Positions 1 through 8,703 are shown, counted from the stretch's first letter. The stretch: 64,000 bases of DNA from Actinomadura luzonensis (GCF_022664455.2 NZ_JAKRKC020000001.1:4345001-4409000); one strand, 5' to 3'. Translations and numbers: made by a program. Notes: generated by a model from the letters alone, not told the origin.

Positions 1-134
1 AGCGCGGGGCCGGTCAGGACGCCGCCGGAGTCGGGGTCGGCGTAGCTGGCGGCGGTGGCGGCGACCGCCTCGGGGTCGCCGTCGCGCCAGGCCTGCAGGT
101 GGTCCTGGGCGAGCTTGCGGGCGTCGCTGGTCAT
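1..134 (-). CDS. SnoaL-like / NTF2-fold protein, N-terminus only
   Basis: The first 44 codons of a minus-strand gene run off the left edge. The ATG at 134 overlaps the TGA of the AcpS-like gene (ATGA), so it continues the operon. The N-terminus reads MTSDARKLAQDHLQAWRDGD followed by PEAVAATASYADPDSGGV. That alpha-helix followed by a short 'YADPDS' strand is typical of SnoaL-like/nuclear transport factor 2-fold proteins, which in polyketide clusters act as cyclases, isomerases or hydroxylation accessories. The catalytic region lies outside the window, so the family is tentative and the reaction unknown. Confidence 0.55.
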   Translation of the reverse strand, partial: MTSDARKLAQDHLQAWRDGDPEAVAATAASYADPDSGGVLTGPA

Positions 135-724
135 GGTGCCTGGTCCTCCGGCGGGGGCGGCGCGTGCAGGGCGACGGCGAGGGCGTGCCGGGCGGTGTGG
201 CTGAGCGAGAGGCGGATGTGCTCCCCCGCTCCGGCCAGCCCGGACAGCTCGCCGGTGAGGCGGACGGCGGGCGGGTGCCCGTCGAGGCAGGCGGCGTCGC
301 CGCGGCAGGCGGCGGTGGGCCGGGGCAGCACCTCGACCTGGCCGAGCGCGGCGGGGGTGGCGGGCAGCCCGAGCAGGCGCAGCACGGCCTGCTTGGCGGC
401 CAGCCGGCCCGCCCAGTGCTGCAGGGTGCGGCCGCGGGCGGAGCGGACGCGTTCGGCGGGGGTGAAGACGTCCTCCACGGCGACGCCGGCGGCGAGCAGG
501 TCGCCCGGCCGGGCGAGCCCGGCGTGGCCGACGACCGCGCTCCCCCACCGGTGCGCCGCCGCCGGAGCGGAGGCGGGCCCAGGAGCAGGGGCGGGCCCAG
601 GAGCAGGGGCGGGCCCAGGAGCAGGGGCGGGCCCAGGAGCAGGGGCGGGCCCAGGAGCAGGGGCGGGCCCAGGAGCAGGGGCGGGCACGGCAGCGGGGGC
701 GGGCACGGCAGCGGGGGCGGTCAC
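131..724 (-). CDS. AcpS-like (holo-ACP synthase fold) protein with proline/alanine-rich N-terminal repeat
   Basis: 197 aa from a GTG at 724 that overlaps the stop of the upstream fabD-like gene (GTGA). Residues 1 to about 55 are a low-complexity tail with six PAPAPG units. The rest resembles AcpS-type 4'-phosphopantetheinyl transferases: VFTPAER, then GRLAAKQAVLRLLG, then LSLSHTARHALAV. Family AcpS enzymes load ACP by moving phosphopantetheine from CoA onto serine. Two Mg ligands look changed: the Asp of the usual GxD start is Ala (VVGHAGL) and the Glu of AAKEA is Gln (AAKQA). It may therefore be weak, non-catalytic or repurposed. A separate Sfp-type transferase at 23115-23801 could do the loading. 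The fold call is fairly secure; activity is uncertain. Confidence 0.7.
   Translation of the reverse strand: MTAPAAVPAPAAVPAPAPGPAPAPGPAPAPGPAPAPGPAPAPGPAPAPGPASAPAAAHRWGSAVVGHAGLARPGDLLAAGVAVEDVFTPAERVRSARGRTLQHWAGRLAAKQAVLRLLGLPATPAALGQVEVLPRPTAACRGDAACLDGHPPAVRLTGELSGLAGAGEHIRLSLSHTARHALAVALHAPPPPEDQAP
573..716. repeat. 18-bp tandem repeat coding for PAPAPG units
   Basis: Six identical 18-bp units (gcgggcccaggagcaggg on the plus strand) run from 573 to 680, followed by two diverged units at 681-716. They lie in frame in the N-terminus of the AcpS-like gene and encode a flexible Pro/Ala/Gly linker. Copy number is likely to vary by slippage; the length is a multiple of three, so the frame survives. 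Confidence 0.95.
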
Positions 725-1629
725 GCGGCCACCGCCTTGGCCAGGCGGCGCAGCGTGCCGGGGTCGGACATCGACAGGCACCGGGCCTCGGCGCGCCGCG
801 ACAGCCCGGTGAGCACCTTGCTGTCGCCCACCTCCACGCCGGCGGCGGCCGCGTCGACGGCGGCGACCGTGCGGGTCCACAGCACCCGGCCGGTGAGCTG
901 CGCGATCAGGGCCTCGCGCAGGGCGGCGACGTCCGTGGTGGGCTCGCCGGTGACGTTGGGGACGACGGGCACGCGCGGCTCGCGCATCGGCGTGGCCCGC
1001 ACCGCCGCCGCCCAGCCGGCCACGGCGGGGGCCATGAGCGGCGAGTGGAAGGCGTTGCCGACCTGGAGCGGGACGACCTTGCTCGCGTCGGTGGCGAGCG
1101 CGCTCACCCGGTCCAGCGCGGCCGGGGAGCCGGAGACGACCACGTGGCCGGGGGCGTTCTCCAGCGCCACGACGACCGGCTCGCCGGGCGCGGCGGCGGC
1201 CGCGGCCAGCTCCTCGACCCGGTGGACGGGCAGCCCCATGACGGCCCGCATGCCGCCGCGCTCGCCGACCGCGGCCATCAGCGCGGCCCGCGTCTCGACC
1301 AGCCGGACGGTGTCGGCCAGCTCCAGCACGCCGGCCGCGTGCAGCGCGCTCAGCTCGCCCACGCTGTGCCCGGCGACGACGGCGGGCGCGTGGCCCTCCT
1401 CGTCCAGGACGGCGAGCGCGGCCAGGTTGCACGCCGTGACCGCGATCTGGGCGTGCTCGGTGGCGACCAGCCGGTCGAGCGGCCCGCGGGCGCACAGCGG
1501 CGTGATCGGGCGGGCCAGCAGCGCGTCCACCAGGTCCAGCCGGTCGCGCGCGACGGGCCGGCGGCGCAGCCACGCGCCCATGCCGACGCGCACGGTCCCC
1601 TGGCCGGGGAAGAGATAGCCGAGCTTCAC
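721..1629 (-). CDS. Malonyl-CoA:ACP acyltransferase (FabD-like), cluster-dedicated
   Basis: 302 aa, the usual FabD length. It starts MKLGYLFPGQGTVRVGMG, has the nucleophile elbow GHSVGE (Ser) near residue 89, and the catalytic His region NAFHSPLM near residue 193. The family moves malonyl from CoA to the ACP phosphopantetheine arm, giving extender units. It is in the same operon as the ACP (8413-8703) and KS didomain. Most type II polyketide clusters borrow the housekeeping FabD, so a dedicated copy is notable. Its stop overlaps the next gene by 4 bp. Malonyl specificity is inferred from the family; no methylmalonyl signature was assessed. Confidence 0.9.
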   Translation of the reverse strand: MKLGYLFPGQGTVRVGMGAWLRRRPVARDRLDLVDALLARPITPLCARGPLDRLVATEHAQIAVTACNLAALAVLDEEGHAPAVVAGHSVGELSALHAAGVLELADTVRLVETRAALMAAVGERGGMRAVMGLPVHRVEELAAAAAAPGEPVVVALENAPGHVVVSGSPAALDRVSALATDASKVVPLQVGNAFHSPLMAPAVAGWAAAVRATPMREPRVPVVPNVTGEPTTDVAALREALIAQLTGRVLWTRTVAAVDAAAAGVEVGDSKVLTGLSRRAEARCLSMSDPGTLRRLAKAVAA

Positions 1630-1647
1630 GATGCGTCTCCCGGGGAG

Positions 1648-2520
1648 CTAGAGGCGGCGGCGCGGCCGTCGTTCCTCGTGGGCGGGCCGCTCGGTGCCGA
1701 GGAAGCCGAGCAGCAGCTTGTTGACCTGGTCGGGGGCGTCGAGCGGCAGCCAGTGCCCGGCGCCCTCGACGCGCTCGTAGCGCCAGGGGCCCTTGACGAA
1801 CTTGCCGGAGCCGGTCATGCCCTCCTCCAGCAGCGCCTTGTCGCCGTCCCCCCAGATGCCGAGCGTGGGGGCGAGCACGGGCGGGAAGGGCCGCGAGGGC
1901 CGCAGCTCGGCGGCCGGGGAGCGGTTGGCGCGGTACCAGTTGAGGCCGGCGGTGAGCGCGCCGGGGCGGGCCAGGTCGCGCAGGTAGCGGTCGTGGTCGC
2001 CGTCGCGGCCGATGATCTCCTTGAACAGCCGCCAGCCGTTGCGCCGCAGCAGCTCCTCGCTGACGCCGGGGAACTGGTAGAAGAGCATGTACCAGGAGGC
2101 GGCGCGCTGCTCGATGGACGGGGTGGCGAAGACGCCGGGGTGGCCGACCGACAGCACGGCGAGGTGGTCGATCCTGCGGGGCATGAGGAAGGCGTACATC
2201 CAGGCGATGGCCGCGCCCCAGTCGTGCCCGACGAGGTGCGGGCGCTTGACGCCGAGCTTCATGGTGAGGGCCACGACGTCGTTGACGATGGTCTGCATGC
2301 CGTACGCCTCGATCTCCTGCGGCTTGCCGGAGTCGCCGAAGCCGCGCAGGTCGGGCGCGATGACCCGGAAACCGCCCTCGACGAGGGCCGGGATCTGGTG
2401 CCGCCACAGGTAGGAGGAGTCGGGGAAGCCGTGGAGCAGGATGACGGGGTCGCCCTCGCCCTCGTCCACGTAGGCCAGGTCCACGTCGTTGACGCGGACG
2501 ACTTTCTTCTCGGTGGTCAT
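1648..2520 (-). CDS. Alpha/beta hydrolase, epoxide-hydrolase type (Asp nucleophile)
   Basis: 290 aa. The oxyanion motif HGFPDSSYLWRHQ lies near residue 30. The nucleophile elbow is GHDWGAA near residue 98, with Asp rather than Ser, and a late GAGHW supplies the catalytic His. Asp-nucleophile members include soluble epoxide hydrolases and haloalkane dehalogenases. The DSSYLWRHQIPAL context favours epoxide hydrolase. The ATG overlaps the stop of the FAD oxidoreductase gene (ATGA). With three oxidoreductases nearby, opening of an epoxide on the polyketide is plausible but unproven. Confidence 0.85.
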   Translation of the reverse strand: MTTEKKVVRVNDVDLAYVDEGEGDPVILLHGFPDSSYLWRHQIPALVEGGFRVIAPDLRGFGDSGKPQEIEAYGMQTIVNDVVALTMKLGVKRPHLVGHDWGAAIAWMYAFLMPRRIDHLAVLSVGHPGVFATPSIEQRAASWYMLFYQFPGVSEELLRRNGWRLFKEIIGRDGDHDRYLRDLARPGALTAGLNWYRANRSPAAELRPSRPFPPVLAPTLGIWGDGDKALLEEGMTGSGKFVKGPWRYERVEGAGHWLPLDAPDQVNKLLLGFLGTERPAHEERRPRRRL

Positions 2521-3764
2521 GCTGTCTCCCTGAACAGCCGCTCAGCGAAGAACTCGCTGAAGCCGAACTCCGGTACGTCCTCGGGGGCGACCATGTTGAG
2601 CAGCCCGGTGACCTGGGCGGCGAAGTTGCGCGCCATGAGCCGGCGGACCCGGCGGCGGCGCTCCAGCGCGGCGGGGCCGAACTCGACGTGCAGCCTGCTG
2701 ACGATGGAGGCGCCGAAGTCCAGCCGTTCCAGCCGGAAGTCGCGCTCCTCCACGTACGGGGTGAACGCCTCCGGCGACCAGTCGTCGGAGGCGAGCAGGA
2801 TGTCGCAGACGGTGCGGGCGTCGCGCATCGCGCACGACAGGCCGGTGCCGAGCACGGTGTCGGCGTTGCCGGCCTCGTCGCCGATCAGCACCACGCCCTC
2901 GGTCAGCGGCGGCCCCTCGGGGACGCTGGAGACCGACGGCCACACCGACAGCGGGCCGGCCGGGATCGCCGCGGTGACGGCCTTGCCCCGGTCGGGCAGG
3001 CAGTTCAGCTCGAACGCGGCGAGGAAGCGCTCGACGCCGCCCGGCCCCCGGTAGCGGTGCTTGTTGACGGTCGGGAAGTTGAGGTAGAGGCGGGCGCGGC
3101 CGTAGCCCTGGGGGAACACCATGAACATGACGTCGCCCTCGGTGCCCATGGCCTGGACGTCCTGCGGCCAGTCGTCGAGGCCCTCGACCATCATGCCGCC
3201 GCCCCAGTGGTGCATGGAGTTGCGCATGGTGACGCCGATCTGGCGGCCCACGGTGTTGCCGCGGCCGGTCGCGCCGAGCACCAGGCGGGGGCGCAGCTCG
3301 TGCTCGCCTTCCGGGGTGCGGTAGGTGACGACCGGCCGCGGCCCGGCCGTGACGGTGATCTTGGCGGCGTCCATGACCAGCTCGGCGCCGCCCGCGACGG
3401 CCTGCTCGGCCATCAGCTCGCACACCCGGTGGTGGGGGAAGGAGTACGGGCCGCCGATGCCGGGGATGAAGCGGGTCATGTCGACCGCCTCGACCTCGTC
3501 CTCGCTGACGGCCTCGTCCCAGGTCATCCACTCGCGGATCTCCCAGGCGCCGCCGGCGGCGAAGCAGTCGTGGACGCCGAGCCGCTGGGCCTCCCTGATG
3601 CCCCAGGGTGCCAGCCACTCGCCGCGCACGAGGTCGCGGTAGGCGTCCTGCTTCTCCAGCAGCGTCACCGACAGCCCGCCGGCGACCAGCCGGCAGGCGG
3701 CCGACGCGCCGGAGATGCCGCCGCCGACGATGACGACGTCGGGCTGTTCTGGTCGTCGGGTCAC
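2517..3764 (-). CDS. FAD-dependent oxidoreductase/monooxygenase
   Basis: 415 aa from a GTG at 3764 in a GTGA overlap with the nitroreductase stop. A Rossmann FAD-binding motif VVIVGGGISGASAA sits at the N-terminus, and VVLIGDEAGNADTVLGTGLS near residue 290 is the second FAD contact of the PHBH/geranylgeranyl-reductase-like superfamily. The GEWLAPWG stretch after the first strand-helix is distinctive. I see no WxWxIP halogenase motif. It probably hydroxylates, epoxidises or desaturates an intermediate of this operon; the exact reaction cannot be read from the sequence. Confidence 0.82.
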   Translation of the reverse strand: MTRRPEQPDVVIVGGGISGASAACRLVAGGLSVTLLEKQDAYRDLVRGEWLAPWGIREAQRLGVHDCFAAGGAWEIREWMTWDEAVSEDEVEAVDMTRFIPGIGGPYSFPHHRVCELMAEQAVAGGAELVMDAAKITVTAGPRPVVTYRTPEGEHELRPRLVLGATGRGNTVGRQIGVTMRNSMHHWGGGMMVEGLDDWPQDVQAMGTEGDVMFMVFPQGYGRARLYLNFPTVNKHRYRGPGGVERFLAAFELNCLPDRGKAVTAAIPAGPLSVWPSVSSVPEGPPLTEGVVLIGDEAGNADTVLGTGLSCAMRDARTVCDILLASDDWSPEAFTPYVEERDFRLERLDFGASIVSRLHVEFGPAALERRRRVRRLMARNFAAQVTGLLNMVAPEDVPEFGFSEFFAERLFRETA

Positions 3765-4510
3765 GTGCCCCACCTCTCCCAGTAGGTGCGCTCCTTGGCG
3801 CTGTAGCGGTCGGCGGGGCGGAAGTCGGTGCCCACCGTGTAGGCGACCGGGATCATGCACACCTGCGTGACCCCGGAGGGGATGCCGAGCAGCCGCCCCA
3901 CCTCGCGCTCGTGGGGCACGTGCAGGCAGGTGATGGTGCTGCCGAGGCCGCGGCTGCGCAGCGCGAGCTGGAAGGACCAGACGGCCGGGAAGATCGAGCC
4001 GTAGAAGATGCTGGCGCGGGTCTCGCCGTGCTGGACGAGGTGGCCGGGGTCCTCGGCGACCTTGTCGGCCATGCGCCGCCGCCACGCCTCGTTGATCGCC
4101 GTGATGTCCGGCGGGCGGCCCAGCACGCACGGGATCACCAGGGCGGGCACCGCCGCGATGGTCTCGGTCAGCGCCTGCGCGGAGGCGTGGTTGCGGCGGG
4201 CCTGGGCGTCGTGGCGGCGGCGGCCGGCCCTGGTCCAGATGTCGTTGAGGTGGAACTGCCAGGAGGAGCGGATCAGCTCCGCCAGCTGGGCCTTGGTGGC
4301 GGGCTCGGTGAGCACCAGCCAGCGCCAGTTCTGGTGGTTGTTGGCGGTGGGCGCCTGGACGGCGACCTGCAGCGCCTCCTGGATGACCTCGCGCGGGACG
4401 GGCCGCTCCAGGTCGAGGCGGCGGCGTACGGACCGGGTGGTGGTCAGCAGCCGGTCGGTCTCGGCCACGTCGAACGGCGTGCCGGTCTCGGGCGCGCGGA
4501 CGGCGGTCAT
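3761..4510 (-). CDS. Nitroreductase-family FMN oxidoreductase
   Basis: 249 aa. The family features are the N-terminal TTRSVRRRLDLERPVPREVI, the FMN-contact region APTANNHQNWRWLVL, and the C-terminal RGLGSTITCLH with an LLGIPSGV dimer/FMN segment. Such enzymes use FMN and NAD(P)H for nitro reduction, enone or ring reduction, or dehydrogenation (as in azoline oxidation). It overlaps both neighbours by 4 bp (ATGA at 4507-4510, GTGA at 3761-3764), so it is translationally coupled within the polyketide operon. The start is fixed by that overlap. Substrate unknown. Confidence 0.85.
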   Translation of the reverse strand: MTAVRAPETGTPFDVAETDRLLTTTRSVRRRLDLERPVPREVIQEALQVAVQAPTANNHQNWRWLVLTEPATKAQLAELIRSSWQFHLNDIWTRAGRRRHDAQARRNHASAQALTETIAAVPALVIPCVLGRPPDITAINEAWRRRMADKVAEDPGHLVQHGETRASIFYGSIFPAVWSFQLALRSRGLGSTITCLHVPHEREVGRLLGIPSGVTQVCMIPVAYTVGTDFRPADRYSAKERTYWERWGT

Positions 4511-6779
4511 ACCGCCTCCAGCAGGACGGCGCCGCGCACCGAGCCGGGCGCGGCGGTCAGCGCGAGCGCGCGGCGCGCCGGGCCGGGCAGGCCCGGCTTG
4601 GTGAGGTAGGCGGCCAGGTCCCCGGCGAGCGGGGCGGTGAGGCCGGTCAGCGCGGGCGCGGTCCCGTCGCGGACGGCGAGCGCGGCGAGCGCCACGTTGA
4701 GCGCGCCGGTCGCCGCCTGGCAGTCGCCGGTGAGCGCGGCGGTGCTGGTCAGCGGCGCGCCGGGGCGGCGTCGAGCACGGCGGCGGCCTCCTCGGCGTCC
4801 TGCGGGCGGCCGGTGGCCGCGCCGACGACCAGCTCGGGCGGGCGGCCGTCGAGCAGCGCGAGGCTGCGCGCGAGCGGCCCGGCGCCCTCGCCGGCGGCGT
4901 GGCGGGTGGCGGCCACCTTCGCGTACGGGGTGCCGCCGCGCTCCGCGCAGTGCCCGGCCGACTCGACCACGAAGGCCACGGCGGCCGATCCGGCGACGGG
5001 CCCCTCGGGGTTGTCGCCGTACGGGACCGGGCCGGGCCCGTCCGCGCCGAACCCGGCGGCCGCGCCACCGGGCCTCTCGTCGGCGGCCACCACCAGGACC
5101 ACCTCGGCCTTGCCCGCCCGGATCAGCTCCAGCGCGCAGTCCAGGGCGATCGAGGCCGACGCCCCGCCGTTGCAGATGGTGGTGGTCGGCCCGCGCAGGC
5201 CCAGCGTCTGGCAGACCGCGCCGCCGGTGGCGTTCAGCACGACGTTGGAGAAGCTGAGCACGGCCGGCTTGTTGGGGTTGACCGCGATGCTCTCGTCGAA
5301 GCCGCCGGTGCTCTCGGCCGACCCGGCGCCGGTGGCGAAGACCAGCGCCACGTCGTCGAGCGCCTTCCTCGGCAGCTTCAGCCCCGAGTCCTCCCAGGCC
5401 AGCCGGGAGGCGGCGATCGCCATGCGGGACAGGTGGTTCATGTGCCGCCACAGCGAGCGCGGCGCGTACGTGCGGCCCTCCAGCGACGGCGGCGCGCCCG
5501 GGGCCTGGCGGCCGGCGGCGACCGCCTCGGCCACCTCGGCGATGCCCGCGCCGACGCCCGTCACCGGGCCGAGGCCGGTGATGACGGCGTCCCGTCCGGG
5601 CAGTTCCTCGTACGGGCGGGGGCCGCCCGGCGCGGTCAGCACGAGCGAGACGTTGTTGCCGCCGAAGGCGTAGTTGTTCGACACGACGGTGCCGATCGGC
5701 ATCGGCCGCGCCTGGTTGGGCACGAAGTCCAGGTCGCCGGTCACCTCGTCGCCGTCGAACCCGATGGTCGGCGGGGCGGCGCCGTTGCGCAGCGCCAGCA
5801 CGCTCGCGACCGCCTCCACCGCGCCGGCCGCGCCCAGCGTGTGGCCGACGAACGACTTGATGCTGCTGGTCGGCACCTGTCCGGCCCGCTCGCCGAAGAC
5901 CAGGCGCATGACCTTGGCCTCCATGGCGTCGTTGGCGGGCGTGCCGGTGCCGTGGCCGCTGACGTAGTGCACGTCGGCGGTGGTGAGCCCGGCGTCGGCC
6001 AGGGCGCGGCGCACGGCGCTGGCCCCGCCGCGGCCGGTGGGGTCGGGGGCGGTGGCGTGGTAGGCGTCGGCGGACAGGCCGTAGCCCGCGACCTCCGCGA
6101 GCGGGGTCGCGCCGCGGGCGAGCGCCAGGTCCAGCGGCTCCAGCAGCAGGAAGGCGGCGCCCTCGCCCAGGTTGAGCCCGTCGGAGTGGCTGTAGGGCCG
6201 GCACGGGCCGGTGCTGAGCGCCTGGAGGCCGGCGAAGCCCGCGTACGTGCCGAACAGCAGCGGGTCCACGCCGCCCGCGAGGACGGCGTCCGCCTCGCCG
6301 GTGAGGATCTTGTCCTTGGCCAGGCCGACCGCGTTGCCCCCGGCGGCGCAGGCCGTGGAGACCAGGACGCGCGGCCCGCCGAGGCCGAGCCGGGCGGCCA
6401 CCACGTCGGCGGTGCGGTGCATGGGCTGGTAGCGGCCCGCCGCGTCGGGGGTGGCCTGGCATTTGCCGAGGATGATGCCGAACCGCTCCGGGGCGGGGCC
6501 GCCCGCTGTCAGGCCCGCCTGGGCGATCGCCTGGCGGGCGGCGACGAGCGCGAGCCTGGCCGTGCGGTCGTACCCGGTGTCCTCAGGGGGGAGCTGGGCG
6601 TCGATCCACGCGTCCGGCACCTGGCCGGCGTGCCTGGCCGTGAACACGGCGAACGCCTCGTCCTCGATCGGGGTGAGTCCGCCCTGGCCGGCCAGCAGCC
6701 GGCTCCAGAACTCGGCGGGGTCGCGCCCGGCGGCGCAGATGATGCCCAGGCCGGTGACCACGACGGGCCGCAGCGCCAT
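4507..6779 (-). CDS. Fused ketosynthase-ketosynthase (KS plus chain-length-factor-like) protein, apparent frameshift near 4758-4766
   Basis: About 757 aa if one missing base is restored. KS1 (about residues 1-370) starts MALRPVVVTGLGI and has the full triad: Cys in VSTACAAGG, His in SGHGTGTPAND and His in SIKSFVGHTLGAAG. KS2 (about 378-757) starts DAVITGLGPVTG; at the Cys position it reads CNGGASASIA, where Gly aligns with the nucleophile, as expected of a chain-length factor-like partner. The reading frame stops at 4749 after DAAPARR. The expected continuation, PGAPLTSTAALTGDCQAATG to the C-terminus, is in another frame ending at 4507. The 2273-bp span is one base short of a multiple of three. 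It elongates the chain on the cluster ACP. Fusion of KS and CLF is unusual; the indel may be an assembly error. Confidence 0.85.
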
Positions 6780-6809
6780 GCTTGTCTCCTTCTCCAGCGC
6801 ACCGGACGA

Positions 6810-7874
6810 TCAGATGATCGGGATGCTCCAGCTCTTGGGCACGATGTACGGGCTGGTCAGCGTGGTCACGCTGAGGCCGCCGACGGTGAGGTCCAGCCCG
6901 GCCGCGGCCAGGTCGGCGTCCACCCGGGCCAGGCCGAGCGTGGCGTCGAGCCCGACGCTGTGCACGGCGTGCACGATCTCGCCGACGTCCTGGCCGCCCG
7001 CCTGCACGCGGGTGCCGGGCGCGGGGACGCCCGCGCAGCCGGTGAAGCCGACCGTGCGCCGGCCGCCGCCGCCCTCGAACGCCTCGACCACGGCGTCCTT
7101 GCCGACGAAGTCGTCCTTGGTGATGTCGACCAGCCAGTTCGCGCCGATCTCGATGACGGTGGCGCCGGGCGTGGCCTCGTGCCGCGGGATCGGCTGGCGG
7201 ACCTCCAGCATGGCCAGCTCCAGCGCCTCCAGGCCGGCCGGGCTCGCGTGCTCCAGCGCGCCGGTCCACAGGGCGGCGGCGGCTTCGATCGGGACGATCA
7301 TCTGGTAGCCGTACTCGCCGGTCAGCCCGGTGCGGGCGAAGACGATCTCGACGCCGTCCCAGGTGGCCTCGGCGACCGACTCGAACGGCAGCGAGGCCAG
7401 CTCGGCGTCGATCAGGCGGCCCACGACGCCCCAGGCGTACGGGCCCTCCAGGCCGATGACGGTCAGGTCGCCCGAACGGTCGGTGATCTCGACGCCGTCC
7501 TCCTGGTGCGCCCGCAGGTGCGCGAGCAGCCGCGCGCCGGCGCCGCACGAGCTCTCCAGGAGCAGGCCGTCCTCCCGGCCGAAGGCGACGACCTGGTCGA
7601 CGACCTGGCCGTCCTCGTCCAGGACGAGGCTCATCATGCAGCGGTCGGAGGTGAGGTACTCCACGTCGCGGGCCAGCAGGCGCTGGGCGAAGTCGACGGC
7701 GGCCGGGCCGGTGATCTCGATGAGGCCGTGGCCGCCGAGGTCGATGACGGCGGCGCGTTCCCTCAGCACGCCGTACTCCTCGCTCGTCGAGGAGAAGCGC
7801 AGAGGCACGGTGGCGTCGCCCACCTCGCCGTACACGGTGTCCGTCGGATGCGTGGTCGCGAGGACGCTTGCCAT
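6810..7874 (-). CDS. Aminomethyltransferase-family (GcvT/T-protein-like) folate enzyme
   Basis: 354 aa, close to GcvT length. Features include the early GHGLIEITGPAAVDFAQRLL, FARTGLTGEYGYQMIVP in the middle, and a C-terminal barrel-like domain (VGFTGCAGVPAPGTRVQAGG). The family binds tetrahydrofolate and transfers or removes one-carbon units. No GcvP or GcvH is nearby, so it is not part of a glycine cleavage system here. The usual 'DD' after the central Gly is DQ (VVDQV). I chose the ATG at 7874: AAAGG lies about 7 nt upstream, although a GTG at 7880 overlaps the dehydratase stop. A role in one-carbon modification of the polyketide is inference. Confidence 0.8.
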   Translation of the reverse strand: MASVLATTHPTDTVYGEVGDATVPLRFSSTSEEYGVLRERAAVIDLGGHGLIEITGPAAVDFAQRLLARDVEYLTSDRCMMSLVLDEDGQVVDQVVAFGREDGLLLESSCGAGARLLAHLRAHQEDGVEITDRSGDLTVIGLEGPYAWGVVGRLIDAELASLPFESVAEATWDGVEIVFARTGLTGEYGYQMIVPIEAAAALWTGALEHASPAGLEALELAMLEVRQPIPRHEATPGATVIEIGANWLVDITKDDFVGKDAVVEAFEGGGGRRTVGFTGCAGVPAPGTRVQAGGQDVGEIVHAVHSVGLDATLGLARVDADLAAAGLDLTVGGLSVTTLTSPYIVPKSWSIPII

Positions 7875-7876
7875 GT

Positions 7877-8416
7877 TCACACCTTTCGCGAAGAGCGTTG
7901 CGACGCCGGGTCGGCGATCGTGAGGTTTCCTTCGGCGGCGACCTGGCCCTCGACCCGGGCCGCGACCCGGAACTCGGCGAAGCCGCCGCCGCCGGCGGTC
8001 CGCTCGGCCGTCAGGGTCACCTGGTCGCCCGGGACGATCGGGCGGCGGAAGCGCATCGAGCGGACCCCCGCCAGGTAGCTGATCTCGCTGGCGCCGGCCA
8101 GGGCGAAGACCACGCCCGAGAGCTGCGCCATGGCCTCGACGATCACGACGCCGGGCAGCACGGCCTCGCCGGGGAAGTGGCCCTGGAACCACAGCTCGGT
8201 GCCGGCGACGTTCTTGGTGGCCGTGCCCTTGACGCCGGGGACGACCGGGCCGACCCGGTCGAGCAGCAGCATGGGCCAGCGGTGCGGCAGCACCTGCCGC
8301 ACCTGGTCGTGGGTGAGCCCGGCGACCGGCTCCGCCTTCCCCGGGACGCCTGGCTTCCCCGGAGCGGCCTCCTCCTCGCCGGAGGTGGGGGCGGGCGCCT
8401 GCTCGGCGATCGTCAT
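7877..8416 (-). CDS. FabZ-like beta-hydroxyacyl-ACP dehydratase
   Basis: 179 aa. A 35-residue Pro/Glu/Gly-rich N-terminal extension precedes a hot-dog domain with VLPHRWPMLLLDR and the catalytic segment GHFPGEAVLPGVVIVEAMAQ (His and Glu). It removes water from 3-hydroxyacyl-ACP to give enoyl-ACP. A dehydratase and ketoreductase but no visible enoyl reductase in the operon suggests a polyene-type chain. Its ATG overlaps the ACP stop (ATGA). Confidence 0.9.
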   Translation of the reverse strand: MTIAEQAPAPTSGEEEAAPGKPGVPGKAEPVAGLTHDQVRQVLPHRWPMLLLDRVGPVVPGVKGTATKNVAGTELWFQGHFPGEAVLPGVVIVEAMAQLSGVVFALAGASEISYLAGVRSMRFRRPIVPGDQVTLTAERTAGGGGFAEFRVAARVEGQVAAEGNLTIADPASQRSSRKV

Positions 8417-8703
8417 GCCGTCGCCCGCAGGGCCGGGTTGACCTCGTCGGCCAGGCGCGACACCGAGCCGAACACCGCCATCTCGCTGTCGTAGAGCGCC
8501 ACGCCGAACTCGGCCTCGATGGCCACGTACAGCTCCAGCACGTCGAGGCTGTCCAGCTCCAGGCCGCGGCCGAACAGCGGCTGGTCGTCGGTGATCCAGT
8601 CGGGCTCGATCTCCAGGTCCAGCCTGGACACGATCATCTTCTTGATCTGGCTGCAGGTCTGCTGCCGCTCGGCGGCCTTGGCGCGCAGCTCGTCGATGGT
8701 CAT
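8413..8703 (-). CDS. Acyl carrier protein
   Basis: 96 aa. The phosphopantetheine attachment Ser is in LFGRGLELDSLDVLELYVAI, equivalent to the DSL motif. Acidic helices around it and an N-terminal helix (MTIDELRAKAAERQQ) fit a discrete type II ACP, slightly longer than primary-metabolism AcpP. It would carry the growing chain between the KS didomain, FabG- and FabZ-like enzymes. It is preceded by a 49-bp gap after the ketoreductase gene. Confidence 0.93.
   Translation of the reverse strand: MTIDELRAKAAERQQTCSQIKKMIVSRLDLEIEPDWITDDQPLFGRGLELDSLDVLELYVAIEAEFGVALYDSEMAVFGSVSRLADEVNPALRATA

Noticed and set aside
573..716. Regular short repeats resembling a CRISPR-like array
   Set aside because: Units are contiguous without spacers, in frame and code for a PAPAPG linker.
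164..1618. Long plus-strand ORF opposite fabD-like gene
   Set aside because: It mirrors real minus-strand genes, has Arg/Ser/Pro-rich low-complexity translation and no family motifs.
2517..3764. Flavin-dependent halogenase
   Set aside because: FAD motifs fit, but the WxWxIP motif and the halogenase Lys context are not seen.
4899..8078. 1059-codon plus-strand ORF
   Set aside because: Antisense to KS, GcvT-like and FabZ-like genes with clear motifs; it results from high GC.
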